Below, piece after piece: positions 8,691 to 18,415 of a stretch of 60,384 nucleotides of DNA. The notes under the pieces were generated by a model. The model searched no databases, was not told the DNA's origin, and saw only the letters and a list, made by a program, of their open reading frames with translations. The stretch lies in the NCBI GenBank assembly GCA_945877405.1, contig CAMCSA010000009.1, positions 1-60,384 of the forward strand, read 5' to 3'. The stretch comes from an uncultured Erysipelotrichaceae bacterium (GTDB taxonomy: Bacteria > Bacillota_I > Bacilli_A > Erysipelotrichales > Erysipelotrichaceae). Every line of letters begins with the position of its first letter. Positions within the stretch are counted from its first letter, which is position 1. A program made the translations under genes and the position numbers.

Positions 8691-10055
8691 TTAAGCATGT
8701 TTTCTGACTTCTTTAATGTATGGATTTGTGAAGAAACTGATCAGCAGTTCCACTGTCATGACACACCAGATCACAGGCTCACACCAGATTACCGCCTCAT
8801 AGTGGAATACCGGAATCAGGAAGAATGTGAAGATGATCTTACCGACACATTCAATGACCGAAGAGATCAGAGGCAGAAACTTGGAACCGATCCCCTGCAG
8901 GGCAAATCGTGTCTGTATCAGCACACCCAGTACCGCATAGAATGGTGCGACCACATACAGGAAACGGGAACCGTTTGCCAGAATCACCGGACTGTCAGAA
9001 CCGGAAATCAGATGAATCATAGCAGGAGCCGTTACCCACATGATTGCGGAAATCACGACGGCCGCAATCACGTCGAAGATATAGGCTGTCTTCATTGCGG
9101 ACAGAATTCTCTTACCCTGGTTGCTGCCTTTGTTCTGTGATACGAATGTGGAGATTGCCATGGACATTGCCATAAACGGAAGATTCATGATCGCATAGAC
9201 TTTACGCGCCGCCACATGACCGGCAATGATCTCTGTTCCAAGTCCATTGATACCGGACTGCAGAATAATACTTCCGATGGATACGATGGAACCCATGAAT
9301 GCCATGGAATAACCCTGACCTGCAAGATCCTTCACCAGTTCCCTGTCAAAGACAAAGTCTTTGCGGGATGGTACAAGCTCCTTTTCCTTTGTCAGAATAT
9401 AACCGATACATCCAACAGCGGATACACCCTGTGATACGACTGTCGCAAGTGCCGCACCGGCAACACCCATTCCAAACCATTTCATGAAAGCATAGTCAAG
9501 AACGATATTCAACAGGGATGAGAACACAAGGAACACCAGCGGCATGAATGAGTTACCAATAGAACGAAGAATACCGGATGCATAGTTGTACAGGAACATG
9601 ACAATGACACCGATTCCGATTACCTGAATATAAGCCATTGCTTCACCAAGTATCTCTGCAGGTGTATCGATCAGTACAAGCAGCCACTCCATACCCGCGA
9701 TCGAGAACACTGTAAATACAAGTGTTGTCAGCAGACCGATCACAATAGAGATTGCAATTGCTTTCTTCATTCTCTTTTCATCCTGAGAACCGAATGCACG
9801 TGCCACAACGATGGAGAATCCATTACCAAGACTCATCATGAATCCGACCATGAATTCAAATACCGATGCACAGGCACCAACAGCTGCCAGTGATGATGTT
9901 CCAAGCAGATTTCCTACAAGTGCTGTATCCACAGCATTGTACAGCTGCTGAAACAGATAGGAGATGAAGATCGGGATCATGAATGTTACCAGTGCCGGAA
10001 GAATCGGCCCATGGAGAAGATCCACTGATCCAAATACTGATTTCTTTTCTTTCAT
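8691..10055 (-). CDS. MATE family multidrug/sodium antiporter
   Basis: A 454-residue membrane protein with about 12 helices and the two homologous halves typical of MATE exporters. LFQQLYNAVDTALVGNLLG near the start and the internal repeat GINGLGTEIIAGHVAARKV in the second half are family signatures. Predicted to export cationic drugs or metabolites in exchange for Na+ or H+. The ATG at 10055 has AGGAGG 5 bases upstream and is preferred over the longer frame. The phosphatase gene lies 21 bp upstream on the same strand, so the two are probably one transcript. Confidence 0.9.
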   Translation of the reverse strand: MKEKKSVFGSVDLLHGPILPALVTFMIPIFISYLFQQLYNAVDTALVGNLLGTSSLAAVGACASVFEFMVGFMMSLGNGFSIVVARAFGSQDEKRMKKAIAISIVIGLLTTLVFTVFSIAGMEWLLVLIDTPAEILGEAMAYIQVIGIGVIVMFLYNYASGILRSIGNSFMPLVFLVFSSLLNIVLDYAFMKWFGMGVAGAALATVVSQGVSAVGCIGYILTKEKELVPSRKDFVFDRELVKDLAGQGYSMAFMGSIVSIGSIILQSGINGLGTEIIAGHVAARKVYAIMNLPFMAMSMAISTFVSQNKGSNQGKRILSAMKTAYIFDVIAAVVISAIMWVTAPAMIHLISGSDSPVILANGSRFLYVVAPFYAVLGVLIQTRFALQGIGSKFLPLISSVIECVGKIIFTFFLIPVFHYEAVIWCEPVIWCVMTVELLISFFTNPYIKEVRKHA

Positions 10056-10076
10056 GTATACCTCCTGTGAAAACAT

Positions 10077-10667
10077 TTATTCCGTTATATTTTTATTGAA
10101 CAGTTCCTCCAGAACAAAGATGCCGTTTTCATATGTGTATTTCAGTACACAGCAGTTATAGAATCTTTCCTTCTTTTCAACTTTTGCATATTTTTCAAAT
10201 GCTCTGTAGAAATTGGCAACGGAAGCCCCATGGGACACCATAAATACAGTATGATGATCTTCCTGATCCATGATTTCCGTAATGGTTTTTACCATTCTTT
10301 CCTGTACTTCACTCTGCCCTTCGCCACCAAACTGCTTGAAGAAATCCAGGTATGGAAGTTTTGGATTCAGGCATTCATCCTTACCTTCAAAGGCTCCGAA
10401 GTTCCATTCTTTTAATCCTTTGACTCTTTTATATGGATACTCACTTCCAAGCACGATTTCGAGTGTATCGCATGCCCTTTCACTGGTGGAGGAATAGGCA
10501 TGATCGAATGTGACATTCTGACTGTCAATATATTCCTTTGCCACCTGTGCCTGCGTGATTCCAAGAGGAGTCAGTGGTGCATCGCACCATCCCTGAATCT
10601 TATGCTGAAGATTGAAGAGCGTCTGTCCATGACGCATGATATACAGTGTTTTCTTTTCCATTTTCAT
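10077..10667 (-). CDS. histidine phosphatase family protein (phosphoglycerate-mutase-like)
   Basis: A 196-residue cytosolic enzyme. The catalytic RHG motif is in YIMRHGQTLFN at residues 10-17, followed by PLTPLGITQA; a second active-site His is in MVSHGASVANF near residue 150. These residues define the histidine phosphatase branch (cofactor-dependent mutases, PhoE and CobC-type phosphatases). The sequence does not discriminate among substrates. Upstream partner of the MATE exporter gene. Confidence 0.85.
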   Translation of the reverse strand: MKMEKKTLYIMRHGQTLFNLQHKIQGWCDAPLTPLGITQAQVAKEYIDSQNVTFDHAYSSTSERACDTLEIVLGSEYPYKRVKGLKEWNFGAFEGKDECLNPKLPYLDFFKQFGGEGQSEVQERMVKTITEIMDQEDHHTVFMVSHGASVANFYRAFEKYAKVEKKERFYNCCVLKYTYENGIFVLEELFNKNITE

Positions 10668-10752
10668 TTACCTTCCTTACATTCACATTGTAAAAGCGGA
10701 TGATATGAAAAGTACAATGCCGGAATTGAAAGCAGCTATTCATTTCATGCAT

Positions 10753-10772
10753 ACTGACCTATTTCAGTCAGT
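10753..10772. repeat. inverted repeat upstream of bglA-like gene
   Basis: ACTGAC and GTCAGT form a 6-bp inverted repeat separated by 8 bases in the 219-bp gap between the divergent phosphatase and glucosidase genes. Could be an operator; no regulator can be named. A possible -10 (TACAAT, 10850-10855) lies downstream, but no convincing -35 was found. Confidence 0.3.
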
Positions 10773-10865
10773 CTACAGTATTTTACAACTTCAAAAAAAT
10801 GTTTCCCGTATTTCCACAATCAGGAACTGAATATCAGATTTTTACCGCTTACAATGTTGTTATAG

Positions 10866-12350
<1,485 letters not shown>

Positions 12351-12361
12351 TTCTGCTTTTC

Positions 12362-12387
12362 AAAGCCGGCTTAACCGCCGGTTTTTT
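12362..12387 (+). terminator. terminator after bglA-like gene
   Basis: CCGGC and GCCGG form the core stem with A:T extension and a 6-base loop, followed by six T. Confidence 0.85.
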
Positions 12388-12459
12388 CAATTTCGGGAAC
12401 TTATGTGAACATGCATGAATCAGTGATATGATTTGCCGGCTAATAAACAGGAGGCATAA

Positions 12460-13635
12460 ATGAACTACGTAGATTCGAAAACATTTCTGACATTCAGTGT
12501 CATGGATTGTCTGTTCTGGGCATTCTTTGCGGCATGTGCAGGCTTTACAACAACCTACCTTCTGGAATGTGGCATGTCCAGTTCCATCTTATCCATCATG
12601 CTTGCTGCTTACATGGGAGCATCCTTCTTCGGAGCTTTTTTCTGGGGTCCATTATGTGATAAAAAACAGACAAACAGAAATATCTTCATTCCTGAATACA
12701 TCGCAGCTGTTGCTGTGGGATTTCTGATCTGGTTCTTTGCCTCCAGAAACTACTGGATTTCCGCATTTCTGTATCCGATCTTCGGATTTCTTGCGGTACC
12801 ATTAGGTTCCAATCTTGACTCCTGGATGTTAAGAGCCTTCCACAAGGATGCCGGCACATATGGTCGTGCCCGTTCCATCGGATCCATTGGTTATGCTATC
12901 ATGGCTCTAGGGATGGGAATGCTCATCGGAATGTTCGGATATGTTACAATCCCGGTATGTTCCATTGCTTTGGCAGCTTTTGTACTGGCAATTGCTTTTT
13001 CCATCAAAGAAGAGAAGTTTGAAAGTGTTGTTGTAAAAACAGACAGAAAAAACAGTGGTGGAATAAAGGATCTGATGAAAATCGGACCATTCATGTTCGG
13101 AGTTGTTGTTGTTTTCTTTACAGGTCTGTCCATCAATCCGATCAACAACCTTAAGACTGTATTCATCCAGAATGTCGGTGGTGATGTCGGCATGCTTGGT
13201 ATGGACTCCTTTATTGGTGTATGTGTACAGGCTGTTTTCATCTTCATTTCGGGTAATCTCAAGCGAATTCCTGCAAACGTCAGACTGTTTTTGATGTCAG
13301 GCTGTGTACTGATCACAATGGTGCTCATTACAACTGCCATCAATCCATGGATGGTCATTGCCGGAACTGTCTTCAGCAACATGAGCTACGGCATCATGCT
13401 CCCAACCCAAAGAGAAATCGTTGAAACCTGTGTTCCGGATCAGATGAAAACGACAGCACACAGTCTGTCTGATACGATGTACAGTGGCTTCTCAGGAATC
13501 ATTGCATTGACATATTCCGGTTATATCATCGATGCACTTGGTGCCAGATATGTATCCATGTTAGGCATCGGTATCATGCTGATCCCTTGTGTTCTGACAA
13601 TGTTCAGACTGTTCTTCAGAAAAAAATCAGTGTAA
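12460..13635 (+). CDS. MFS transporter, sugar-permease-like
   Basis: A 391-residue permease with about 12 helices. The N-terminal arrangement (SVMDCLFWAFFAACAGFTTTYLLECG, split across helix 1) and FWGPLCDKK between helices 2 and 3 resemble the LacY/nucleoside symporter-like MFS group. PTQREIVETCVPDQMKTTAHSL near the C-terminus also fits. AGGAGG lies before the ATG. Position after the 6-phospho-beta-glucosidase suggests a sugar or glycoside substrate (inference). Its terminator is the hairpin at 13690. Confidence 0.8.
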   Translation: MNYVDSKTFLTFSVMDCLFWAFFAACAGFTTTYLLECGMSSSILSIMLAAYMGASFFGAFFWGPLCDKKQTNRNIFIPEYIAAVAVGFLIWFFASRNYWISAFLYPIFGFLAVPLGSNLDSWMLRAFHKDAGTYGRARSIGSIGYAIMALGMGMLIGMFGYVTIPVCSIALAAFVLAIAFSIKEEKFESVVVKTDRKNSGGIKDLMKIGPFMFGVVVVFFTGLSINPINNLKTVFIQNVGGDVGMLGMDSFIGVCVQAVFIFISGNLKRIPANVRLFLMSGCVLITMVLITTAINPWMVIAGTVFSNMSYGIMLPTQREIVETCVPDQMKTTAHSLSDTMYSGFSGIIALTYSGYIIDALGARYVSMLGIGIMLIPCVLTMFRLFFRKKSV

Positions 13636-13644
13636 ACGATTACG
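13631..13644. promoter_or_regulatory. cre-like site overlapping the MFS stop codon
   Basis: TGTAAACGATTACG differs from the cre pattern TGNAANCGNWNNCA only at the final base. It lies about 90 bases upstream of the PTS IIB-like gene, in a carbohydrate neighbourhood where CcpA control would be expected. Confidence 0.35.
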
Positions 13645-13689
13645 TTTTCCTCATCCATTGACTTTCTTTCAAAACCGATATATACATGA

Positions 13690-13717
13690 ACCATACAGAA
13701 TGATCTGTATGGTTTTT
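13690..13717 (+). terminator. terminator after MFS sugar permease gene
   Basis: ACCATACAGA and TCTGTATGGT form a perfect 10-bp stem with a 4-base loop and end in five T. Confidence 0.9.
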
Positions 13718-13732
13718 GATTGGAGGTGTCAT

Positions 13733-14167
13733 ATGAAACAACATCGTATCGCAGTCTGTTGTGGTGAAGGATTTGCTTCAGGATTCCTTGCAGCACATCT
13801 GAATATATTTGCAGCCCAGGAAGGTATATCCGATAAGGTTCTGTTTGTCCGTATTCCTTATCCTGATCTGTATGCCCACCAGCATGAATTTGAAATGGCC
13901 ATGATTCTTCCTCATATTGAATGGAAAGTCAAAGATGATAAGAAGCAGTATGACATACCTCTGTATGTCATTCCATTCAAAGTCATGATGAAACCAAGAG
14001 CAGCAGACTTTGTTCAGGACTGTGCCGATATTCTTTCCATGGCTAATGGAAGAGGAGGAAGATTCTTCTTTCCTGGAGAAGAAAACACTCAAAGAGTAAC
14101 AAGACTCTGTTCTCATGCCCAATGGGTGGCAGAACAGATGGAAAAAGAAGAACATCATAAGCGATGA
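13733..14167 (+). CDS. PTS EIIB-like protein (cellobiose-type P-loop), tentative
   Basis: A small cytosolic protein of 144 residues. The N-terminus (MKQHRIAVCCGEGFASGFLA) has a beta strand followed by Cys9-Cys10-Gly-Glu-Gly-Phe-Ala-Ser. This resembles the phospho-cysteine loop (CxxGxxxS-like) of cellobiose/lactose PTS IIB domains. The rest (PFKVMMKPRAADFVQDCADIL) is not familiar to me. The ATG at 13733 has GGAGGTG five bases before it. Neither IIA nor IIC is adjacent, so it would be an orphan IIB or a regulator built on that fold. Flanked by terminators on both sides, so monocistronic unless read-through occurs. Confidence 0.5.
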   Translation: MKQHRIAVCCGEGFASGFLAAHLNIFAAQEGISDKVLFVRIPYPDLYAHQHEFEMAMILPHIEWKVKDDKKQYDIPLYVIPFKVMMKPRAADFVQDCADILSMANGRGGRFFFPGEENTQRVTRLCSHAQWVAEQMEKEEHHKR

Positions 14168-14173
14168 TCTGCG

Positions 14174-14197
14174 CCGATGCATATGCATCGGTTTTTT
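14174..14197 (+). terminator. terminator after PTS IIB-like gene
   Basis: CCGATGCATATGCATCGG is a perfect palindrome followed by six T. A TATAAT at 14201-14206 immediately downstream is a plausible -10 for the TetR gene. Confidence 0.85.
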
Positions 14198-14226
14198 GTG
14201 TATAATGGCACAAATGGAGAACTGAT

Positions 14227-14802
14227 ATGAGTAAGCTTACAAAACATGCACTGGAACAGTCACTGAAGAATCTTCTGAAAACAAAACCTCTTAACAGAAT
14301 TACGATCAATGACCTTGTTGAAGAATGCGGTATCAGCCGTATGACATTCTACTATCATTTTCAGGATATCTACGATCTTGTGGAATGGTCCTGCCTGGAA
14401 GATGCAAAGAAAGCTCTGAAAGGAAGAAAAACATATTCCACATGGCAGGAGGGATTCATTGATCTGTTTCATGCAGTATATGAAAATAAACCGTTTATCA
14501 TGAATGTCTATCATTGTGTATCCATCGAGCAGGTTGAAAAATATCTGAAACCATTAACAGATCAGTTATTGCTGGATGTACTGAATGAACTTTCCAAAGA
14601 TATGGTCATTCAGGAACAAGACAAACAGTTCATCGCAAAGATTTATTCCTATATGTTTGTCGGAGTGATGCTAGACTGGATCCGCAACGATATGAAAGAA
14701 GATCCGAAAACACTTGTTTCCCGTTTTGGTAAAGCCATTCATAATGATTTCATCAATGCTCTGGAGCGCTTCCGGCTGGATGGGAAACATACAGATCAAT
14801 GA
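14227..14802 (+). CDS. TetR/AcrR family regulator
   Basis: A 191-residue regulator. The N-terminal helix-turn-helix is at about residues 5-50: ITINDLVEECGISRMTFYYHFQDIYDLV contains the canonical TetR recognition helix with YYHF. The C-terminal ligand domain resembles the DhaS/YfiR-type group with a VGVMLDWIRNDMKEDP segment. It is immediately upstream of, and co-oriented with, the oleate hydratase gene. A 7-bp inverted repeat right after its stop (14806-14822) could be the operator. I infer control of fatty-acid detoxification. Confidence 0.88.
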   Translation: MSKLTKHALEQSLKNLLKTKPLNRITINDLVEECGISRMTFYYHFQDIYDLVEWSCLEDAKKALKGRKTYSTWQEGFIDLFHAVYENKPFIMNVYHCVSIEQVEKYLKPLTDQLLLDVLNELSKDMVIQEQDKQFIAKIYSYMFVGVMLDWIRNDMKEDPKTLVSRFGKAIHNDFINALERFRLDGKHTDQ

Positions 14803-14805
14803 TTA

Positions 14806-14822
14806 TGTTTATGTTATAAACA
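14806..14822. promoter_or_regulatory. candidate TetR operator upstream of oleate hydratase gene
   Basis: TGTTTATGTTATAAACA is a perfect 7-bp inverted repeat around a 3-base centre, placed between the TetR stop and the hydratase start. Confidence 0.4.
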
Positions 14823-14930
14823 CACACTTTTATCTGTCAAATCTTTGATCATTTATGTTCGCTTGTTCATATTCTTTTCTTTCCTGTATTTCTAGAATAT
14901 CTGTGTCAGAAGAAATGACAGGAGGAAACA

Positions 14931-16724
14931 ATGATGTATTATTCTGCAGGTAATTATGAAGCGTTTGCTCATCCGGTTACACCGGAGGGAGCAGACAGAA
15001 AATCTGCCTATATCATCGGTACTGGCCTTGCCGGTCTTACCGCTGCATTCTATCTTGTTCGAGATGCAGGTCTCAAAGGTGAAAGAATTCACCTTCTGGA
15101 AAAGATGGATATTACTGGTGGAAGCTGTGATGGAAGAAAGGATATCTCAAAAGGATTTATCATGAGAGGTGGCAGAGAAATGGACAATCACTTCGAAGTC
15201 ATGTGGGATATATTCCGTGATGTACCATCTTTGAAAAATCCGGATATCTCAGTTCTGGATGAATATTATCGCCTCAATAAGGAAGATCCGAACTTCTCAT
15301 TATGTCGTGCAACTGTGGATTGTGGAAAGAATGCACATACAGACGGCAAATTCAATCTGGACCGTGATTCAGCTATGGCTCTTTCCAGACTGTTTATCAC
15401 ACCGGAAGAAGACCTGGAAGATATCAGTATTGCCGAAGTGATGCCGGATTCATTCTGGGATACGAATTTCTGGTTATACTGGCAGACAATGTTTGCCTTC
15501 CAGAAATGGTCAAGTGCACTGGAAATGAAGAGATATCTTTGCCGCTATGTCCATCATATCGATGGATTACCGGATTTCAGTGCTCTGCGCTTTACAAAAT
15601 ACAACCAGTATGAAAGTCTGATTCTGCCATTACAGACTTGGCTGCTTGACCATGGTGTACAGATAGAATTCGGTATGGATGTGAAAAACGTCATCATTGA
15701 AACAAAGGGACATACAAAAACTGCCCGTCAGATTGTTTATGTCAAAGACGATGAAGAACATACCATCGATCTTTGCGAAGATGATCTTGTCTTTATCACC
15801 AATGGATGCTGTACAGATACAACATGCTACGGTGATCAGAACCATGCCCCAGATCTTTCTAAAGCCATCAATGGCAAAGGAGATTCATGGGATCTCTGGA
15901 AAAACATTGCATCTCAGGCAGAACATGGAGAATATGGTAATCCGGATCATTTCTGCAATGACATTGAAGCAACCAACTGGATGAGTGCGACTGTTGAAAC
16001 AAAAAATGAAGAGATCATCAATCACATCAAATCCATCTGCAAGCGTGATCCACGAAAAGGTAAAGTTACGACAGGTGGTATTGTAACCGTCAAGGACAGT
16101 GCAGAAAACTGGTATCTTTCCTGGACAGTCAACCGTCAGCCACAGTTCCAGTCACAGGATCCGGATACGGTTCTGATCTGGCTGTATGCATTATCCACCA
16201 ATCAACCTGGCAACTATATATCAAAACCGATGCGTGAATGTACCGGTAAGGAAATCTGTGAAGAATGGCTGTATCACATCGGCATTGAAAAAGATCATAT
16301 TCAAAAACTGGCAGGTGAAGCATGTAATACAACGACAGCTTTCATGCCATATATCAATGCATTCTTCCAGCCAAGAAAGAACAGTGACCGACCACATGTT
16401 GTACCGGATGGCTCTGTCAACTTTGCTTTCCTTGGTCAGTTTACCGAAACACCACATGATACGATTTTTACAATCGAATACTCCATGCGTACAGGCATGG
16501 AAGCTGTATACACATTAATGAATGTAGATCGTGGTGTACCGGAAGTCTGGGGTTCCCGCTATGATATCCGTGAACTGCTCAAAGCGTGTTATTATGCGAT
16601 TGATAAAAAGAAAATCACAGATGCAGATCTGAATTTTATGGAAAGAAAAATTCTGAAAACCGTTCTTCAAAAACTGGAACATACCGACATTGAAAAACTT
16701 CTGCATGAAAGCGGACTGATCTGA
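14931..16724 (+). CDS. ohyA: oleate hydratase (myosin-cross-reactive antigen family)
   Basis: A 597-residue FAD protein that adds water to cis-9 double bonds of free oleate and linoleate, giving 10-hydroxy fatty acids; the family is cytosolic or peripheral to the membrane. The Rossmann FAD site AYIIGTGLAGLTAAFYL is at about residues 26-42. Downstream are LLEKMDITGGSCDG, MRGGREMDNHFEVMWD and ITNGCCTDT..YGD, all family blocks. Length is normal for the family. AGGAGG precedes the ATG; ATG at 14934 is an equivalent alternative. Probably induced by fatty acids through the upstream TetR gene. Confidence 0.96.
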   Translation: MMYYSAGNYEAFAHPVTPEGADRKSAYIIGTGLAGLTAAFYLVRDAGLKGERIHLLEKMDITGGSCDGRKDISKGFIMRGGREMDNHFEVMWDIFRDVPSLKNPDISVLDEYYRLNKEDPNFSLCRATVDCGKNAHTDGKFNLDRDSAMALSRLFITPEEDLEDISIAEVMPDSFWDTNFWLYWQTMFAFQKWSSALEMKRYLCRYVHHIDGLPDFSALRFTKYNQYESLILPLQTWLLDHGVQIEFGMDVKNVIIETKGHTKTARQIVYVKDDEEHTIDLCEDDLVFITNGCCTDTTCYGDQNHAPDLSKAINGKGDSWDLWKNIASQAEHGEYGNPDHFCNDIEATNWMSATVETKNEEIINHIKSICKRDPRKGKVTTGGIVTVKDSAENWYLSWTVNRQPQFQSQDPDTVLIWLYALSTNQPGNYISKPMRECTGKEICEEWLYHIGIEKDHIQKLAGEACNTTTAFMPYINAFFQPRKNSDRPHVVPDGSVNFAFLGQFTETPHDTIFTIEYSMRTGMEAVYTLMNVDRGVPEVWGSRYDIRELLKACYYAIDKKKITDADLNFMERKILKTVLQKLEHTDIEKLLHESGLI

Positions 16725-16729
16725 ATCAT

Positions 16730-16764
16730 ACAGGAATACTGATAGATACAGTATTCCTGTTTTC
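16730..16764 (+). terminator. terminator after oleate hydratase gene
   Basis: ACAGGAATACTG and CAGTATTCCTGT form a perfect 12-bp stem with a 7-base loop, followed by TTTTC. Confidence 0.9.
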
Positions 16765-16812
16765 TGATACACGTAAAGGTATTTTGACATCATATTCCTG
16801 ATTGTTCTGTCA

Positions 16813-16821
16813 TGATACAAT
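16813..16821 (+). promoter_or_regulatory. extended -10 promoter for XRE regulator
   Basis: TGATACAAT is an extended -10 (TGnTACAAT) 22 bases before the start codon. TTGACA at 16784 is too far away to act as its -35. Confidence 0.4.
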
Positions 16822-16842
16822 CAATGAAAGGAGTCAGTATAT

Positions 16843-17775
16843 ATGTCAATCGGATCTAAAATCAGACAGTACAGAATCGAAAAAGGAATGTCACAGGAGG
16901 ATATCATTCATCAGCTTGGTATTTCCAGACAGACACTCAGTGCATGGGAAAATGACAGAAGTCTTCCAGATATCATCAGTCTGATCAGATTATCTGAAAT
17001 CTTTGAAACAACCATTGATGATCTTGTCCAAAGTGAAAAAACAGATGACAGTACAAAAGAATGGATATCTGATACAGGATTCAGTTTTATCAGATACCAG
17101 AACAGAATCATTGATGGCACAATTCCTCAGGCATGGAATCCCTATTTCAATATTCTTTCATTGGATGATACCGGCTTAACCGTAACTGCCTATGGCAGTT
17201 CCATGACAAAGCGATACCAGATCTCTGATCCATATCACATTGCATATGAAGATATCTCATTTATCCGCCTGCTTGTATTCAGAAGAATAAGTTCCAGTGT
17301 ATACAGAAAATTTCTGCCATCGTTTTACTACACTTTTGCCTTACAGGTCCATCTGAAAAGAAAACTGATCATTTCTTTTGAACTGCCACCAGAATATGAG
17401 ATGAAGGAATTCTTTGAAGAAATCCATTGTCATGTGCCATTTCAGGATCCATTAGGTATTTTTGAACAGTTTCCAACATCACAACAGTTCAACAGAAAGA
17501 CTGCTGAAAAAGAACCTGTTGCTTTCCAGCTATGGGTAAATGATAACTATGCAGAATGGTCAAAGAAATATGGTATTCCTTCACTCCGTTTCTATTCAAA
17601 AGGTGCAGATCATCCAGGTAACAGAACTTCCATCACTCAACCTAAGGAAATACCTTTAACACAACAGGAAAAGGAAAACATGATTGGTTCTAGGAAAACC
17701 AAAATATTCCTGATCATTCTGATCATCGGATGGATCGTTCTGACAGTATTTCTCGGCATCAGGGCATGCAGTTAG
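16843..17775 (+). CDS. XRE family transcriptional regulator with C-terminal membrane helix
   Basis: A 310-residue protein. The helix-turn-helix is at about residues 5-60 (IRQYRIEKGMSQEDIIHQLGISRQTLSAWENDRSLPDI). The middle 200 residues are of unknown fold. The final 25 residues form one hydrophobic helix (IFLIILIIGWIVLTVFLGI), so it is a membrane-tethered DNA-binding protein of the kind found widely in Bacillota. An AAAGGAG ribosome site precedes the ATG. No partner gene is in the same transcript; the target is unknown. Confidence 0.8.
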   Translation: MSIGSKIRQYRIEKGMSQEDIIHQLGISRQTLSAWENDRSLPDIISLIRLSEIFETTIDDLVQSEKTDDSTKEWISDTGFSFIRYQNRIIDGTIPQAWNPYFNILSLDDTGLTVTAYGSSMTKRYQISDPYHIAYEDISFIRLLVFRRISSSVYRKFLPSFYYTFALQVHLKRKLIISFELPPEYEMKEFFEEIHCHVPFQDPLGIFEQFPTSQQFNRKTAEKEPVAFQLWVNDNYAEWSKKYGIPSLRFYSKGADHPGNRTSITQPKEIPLTQQEKENMIGSRKTKIFLIILIIGWIVLTVFLGIRACS

Positions 17776-17790
17776 ATTATTCCACTATAA

Positions 17791-17820
17791 AGAGCATGGT
17801 TTCCCATGCTCTGTTATTTT
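17791..17820. terminator. bidirectional terminator between XRE gene and divIC
   Basis: AGAGCATGG and CCATGCTCT form a perfect 9-bp stem with a TTTC loop. A T-rich tail follows on the plus strand and TTTATA on the minus strand. It serves the convergent XRE and divIC transcripts. Confidence 0.8.
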
Positions 17821-18134
17821 TCCTTATTTTCCGGAAGATAGAAGATCTGCTCCCCATCTTTGGATAACTGATATTTACCACGGGCATATGTTTCCACATA
17901 GTCCGGATCCTGCAGTTTTTCCTTCTCATTTGTCAGATATCTGTTTTCATCCTGTACTTCCTGCAGTTTTGACTGTACTTCAGATAACTGCTGTTGAAGT
18001 TGAAGTGTTGTCATTCCTTCCTGTACAACCGCAAACAACATGAATCCACTTGCCACAAGCATACCAACACACAAAAATTTTGTAAAAGGTGTCAGTTTTC
18101 TTTTCTTCTTTACTGGTTTTTTCTTTGTTTCCAT
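17814..18134 (-). CDS. divIC: septum formation initiator DivIC/FtsB-like
   Basis: A 106-residue bitopic membrane protein: basic cytoplasmic start (KKKPVKKKRKLTPFTKF), one helix at about 22-40 and an extracytoplasmic leucine-rich coiled coil (LQQQLSEVQSKLQEVQDEN). The end, YVETYARGKYQLSKDGEQIFYLPE, is the conserved DivIC/FtsB tail. It acts with FtsL and DivIB in septal peptidoglycan synthesis. Last gene of pth-mfd-rqcP-divIC, the same relative order as in Bacillus subtilis but without spoVT, yabP and yabQ. Confidence 0.9.
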   Translation of the reverse strand: METKKKPVKKKRKLTPFTKFLCVGMLVASGFMLFAVVQEGMTTLQLQQQLSEVQSKLQEVQDENRYLTNEKEKLQDPDYVETYARGKYQLSKDGEQIFYLPENKEK

Positions 18135-18151
18135 GTTTCTATTCTAACACC

Positions 18152-18415
18152 TTATTCACTTTCTGTACGACTTTCTGAAATGACTTCATACATCAGCGCA
18201 GCATCCGCCTTTTTCTTTGCTTCAACTGTGGAAAGAACACGGATTTCCAGTTTTCTGTTACCAAACGTAATGGACACAATATCTCCAGGATTTACATCAT
18301 GGCCCGGCTTGACAATACGTCCATTGATTTCAACTCTCTGGTTTTCTGCCAGTTCCTTGGAAACCGTTCTTCTTTTCAAAATGCGGGATACTTTCAAAAA
18401 TTTATCAATTCTCAT
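18152..18415 (-). CDS. rqcP: S4-domain RNA-binding protein RqcP (YabO/Hsp15-like)
   Basis: An 87-residue protein made mostly of an S4 RNA-binding domain: MRIDKFLKVSRILKRRTVSK, then RVEINGRIVKPGHDVNPGD. RqcP works with RqcH on stalled 50S subunits to add C-terminal Ala tails during ribosome quality control. I start at 18415, where the domain begins; it overlaps the mfd stop by 11 bp, and GGGAGG lies 12 bases upstream inside mfd. Placement between mfd and divIC is conserved in Bacillota. Confidence 0.88.
   Translation of the reverse strand: MRIDKFLKVSRILKRRTVSKELAENQRVEINGRIVKPGHDVNPGDIVSITFGNRKLEIRVLSTVEAKKKADAALMYEVISESRTESE

Noticed and set aside
16784-16789. TTGACA as -35 for the XRE gene
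   Set aside because: It is 26 bases from the best -10, too far for a sigma-A promoter.
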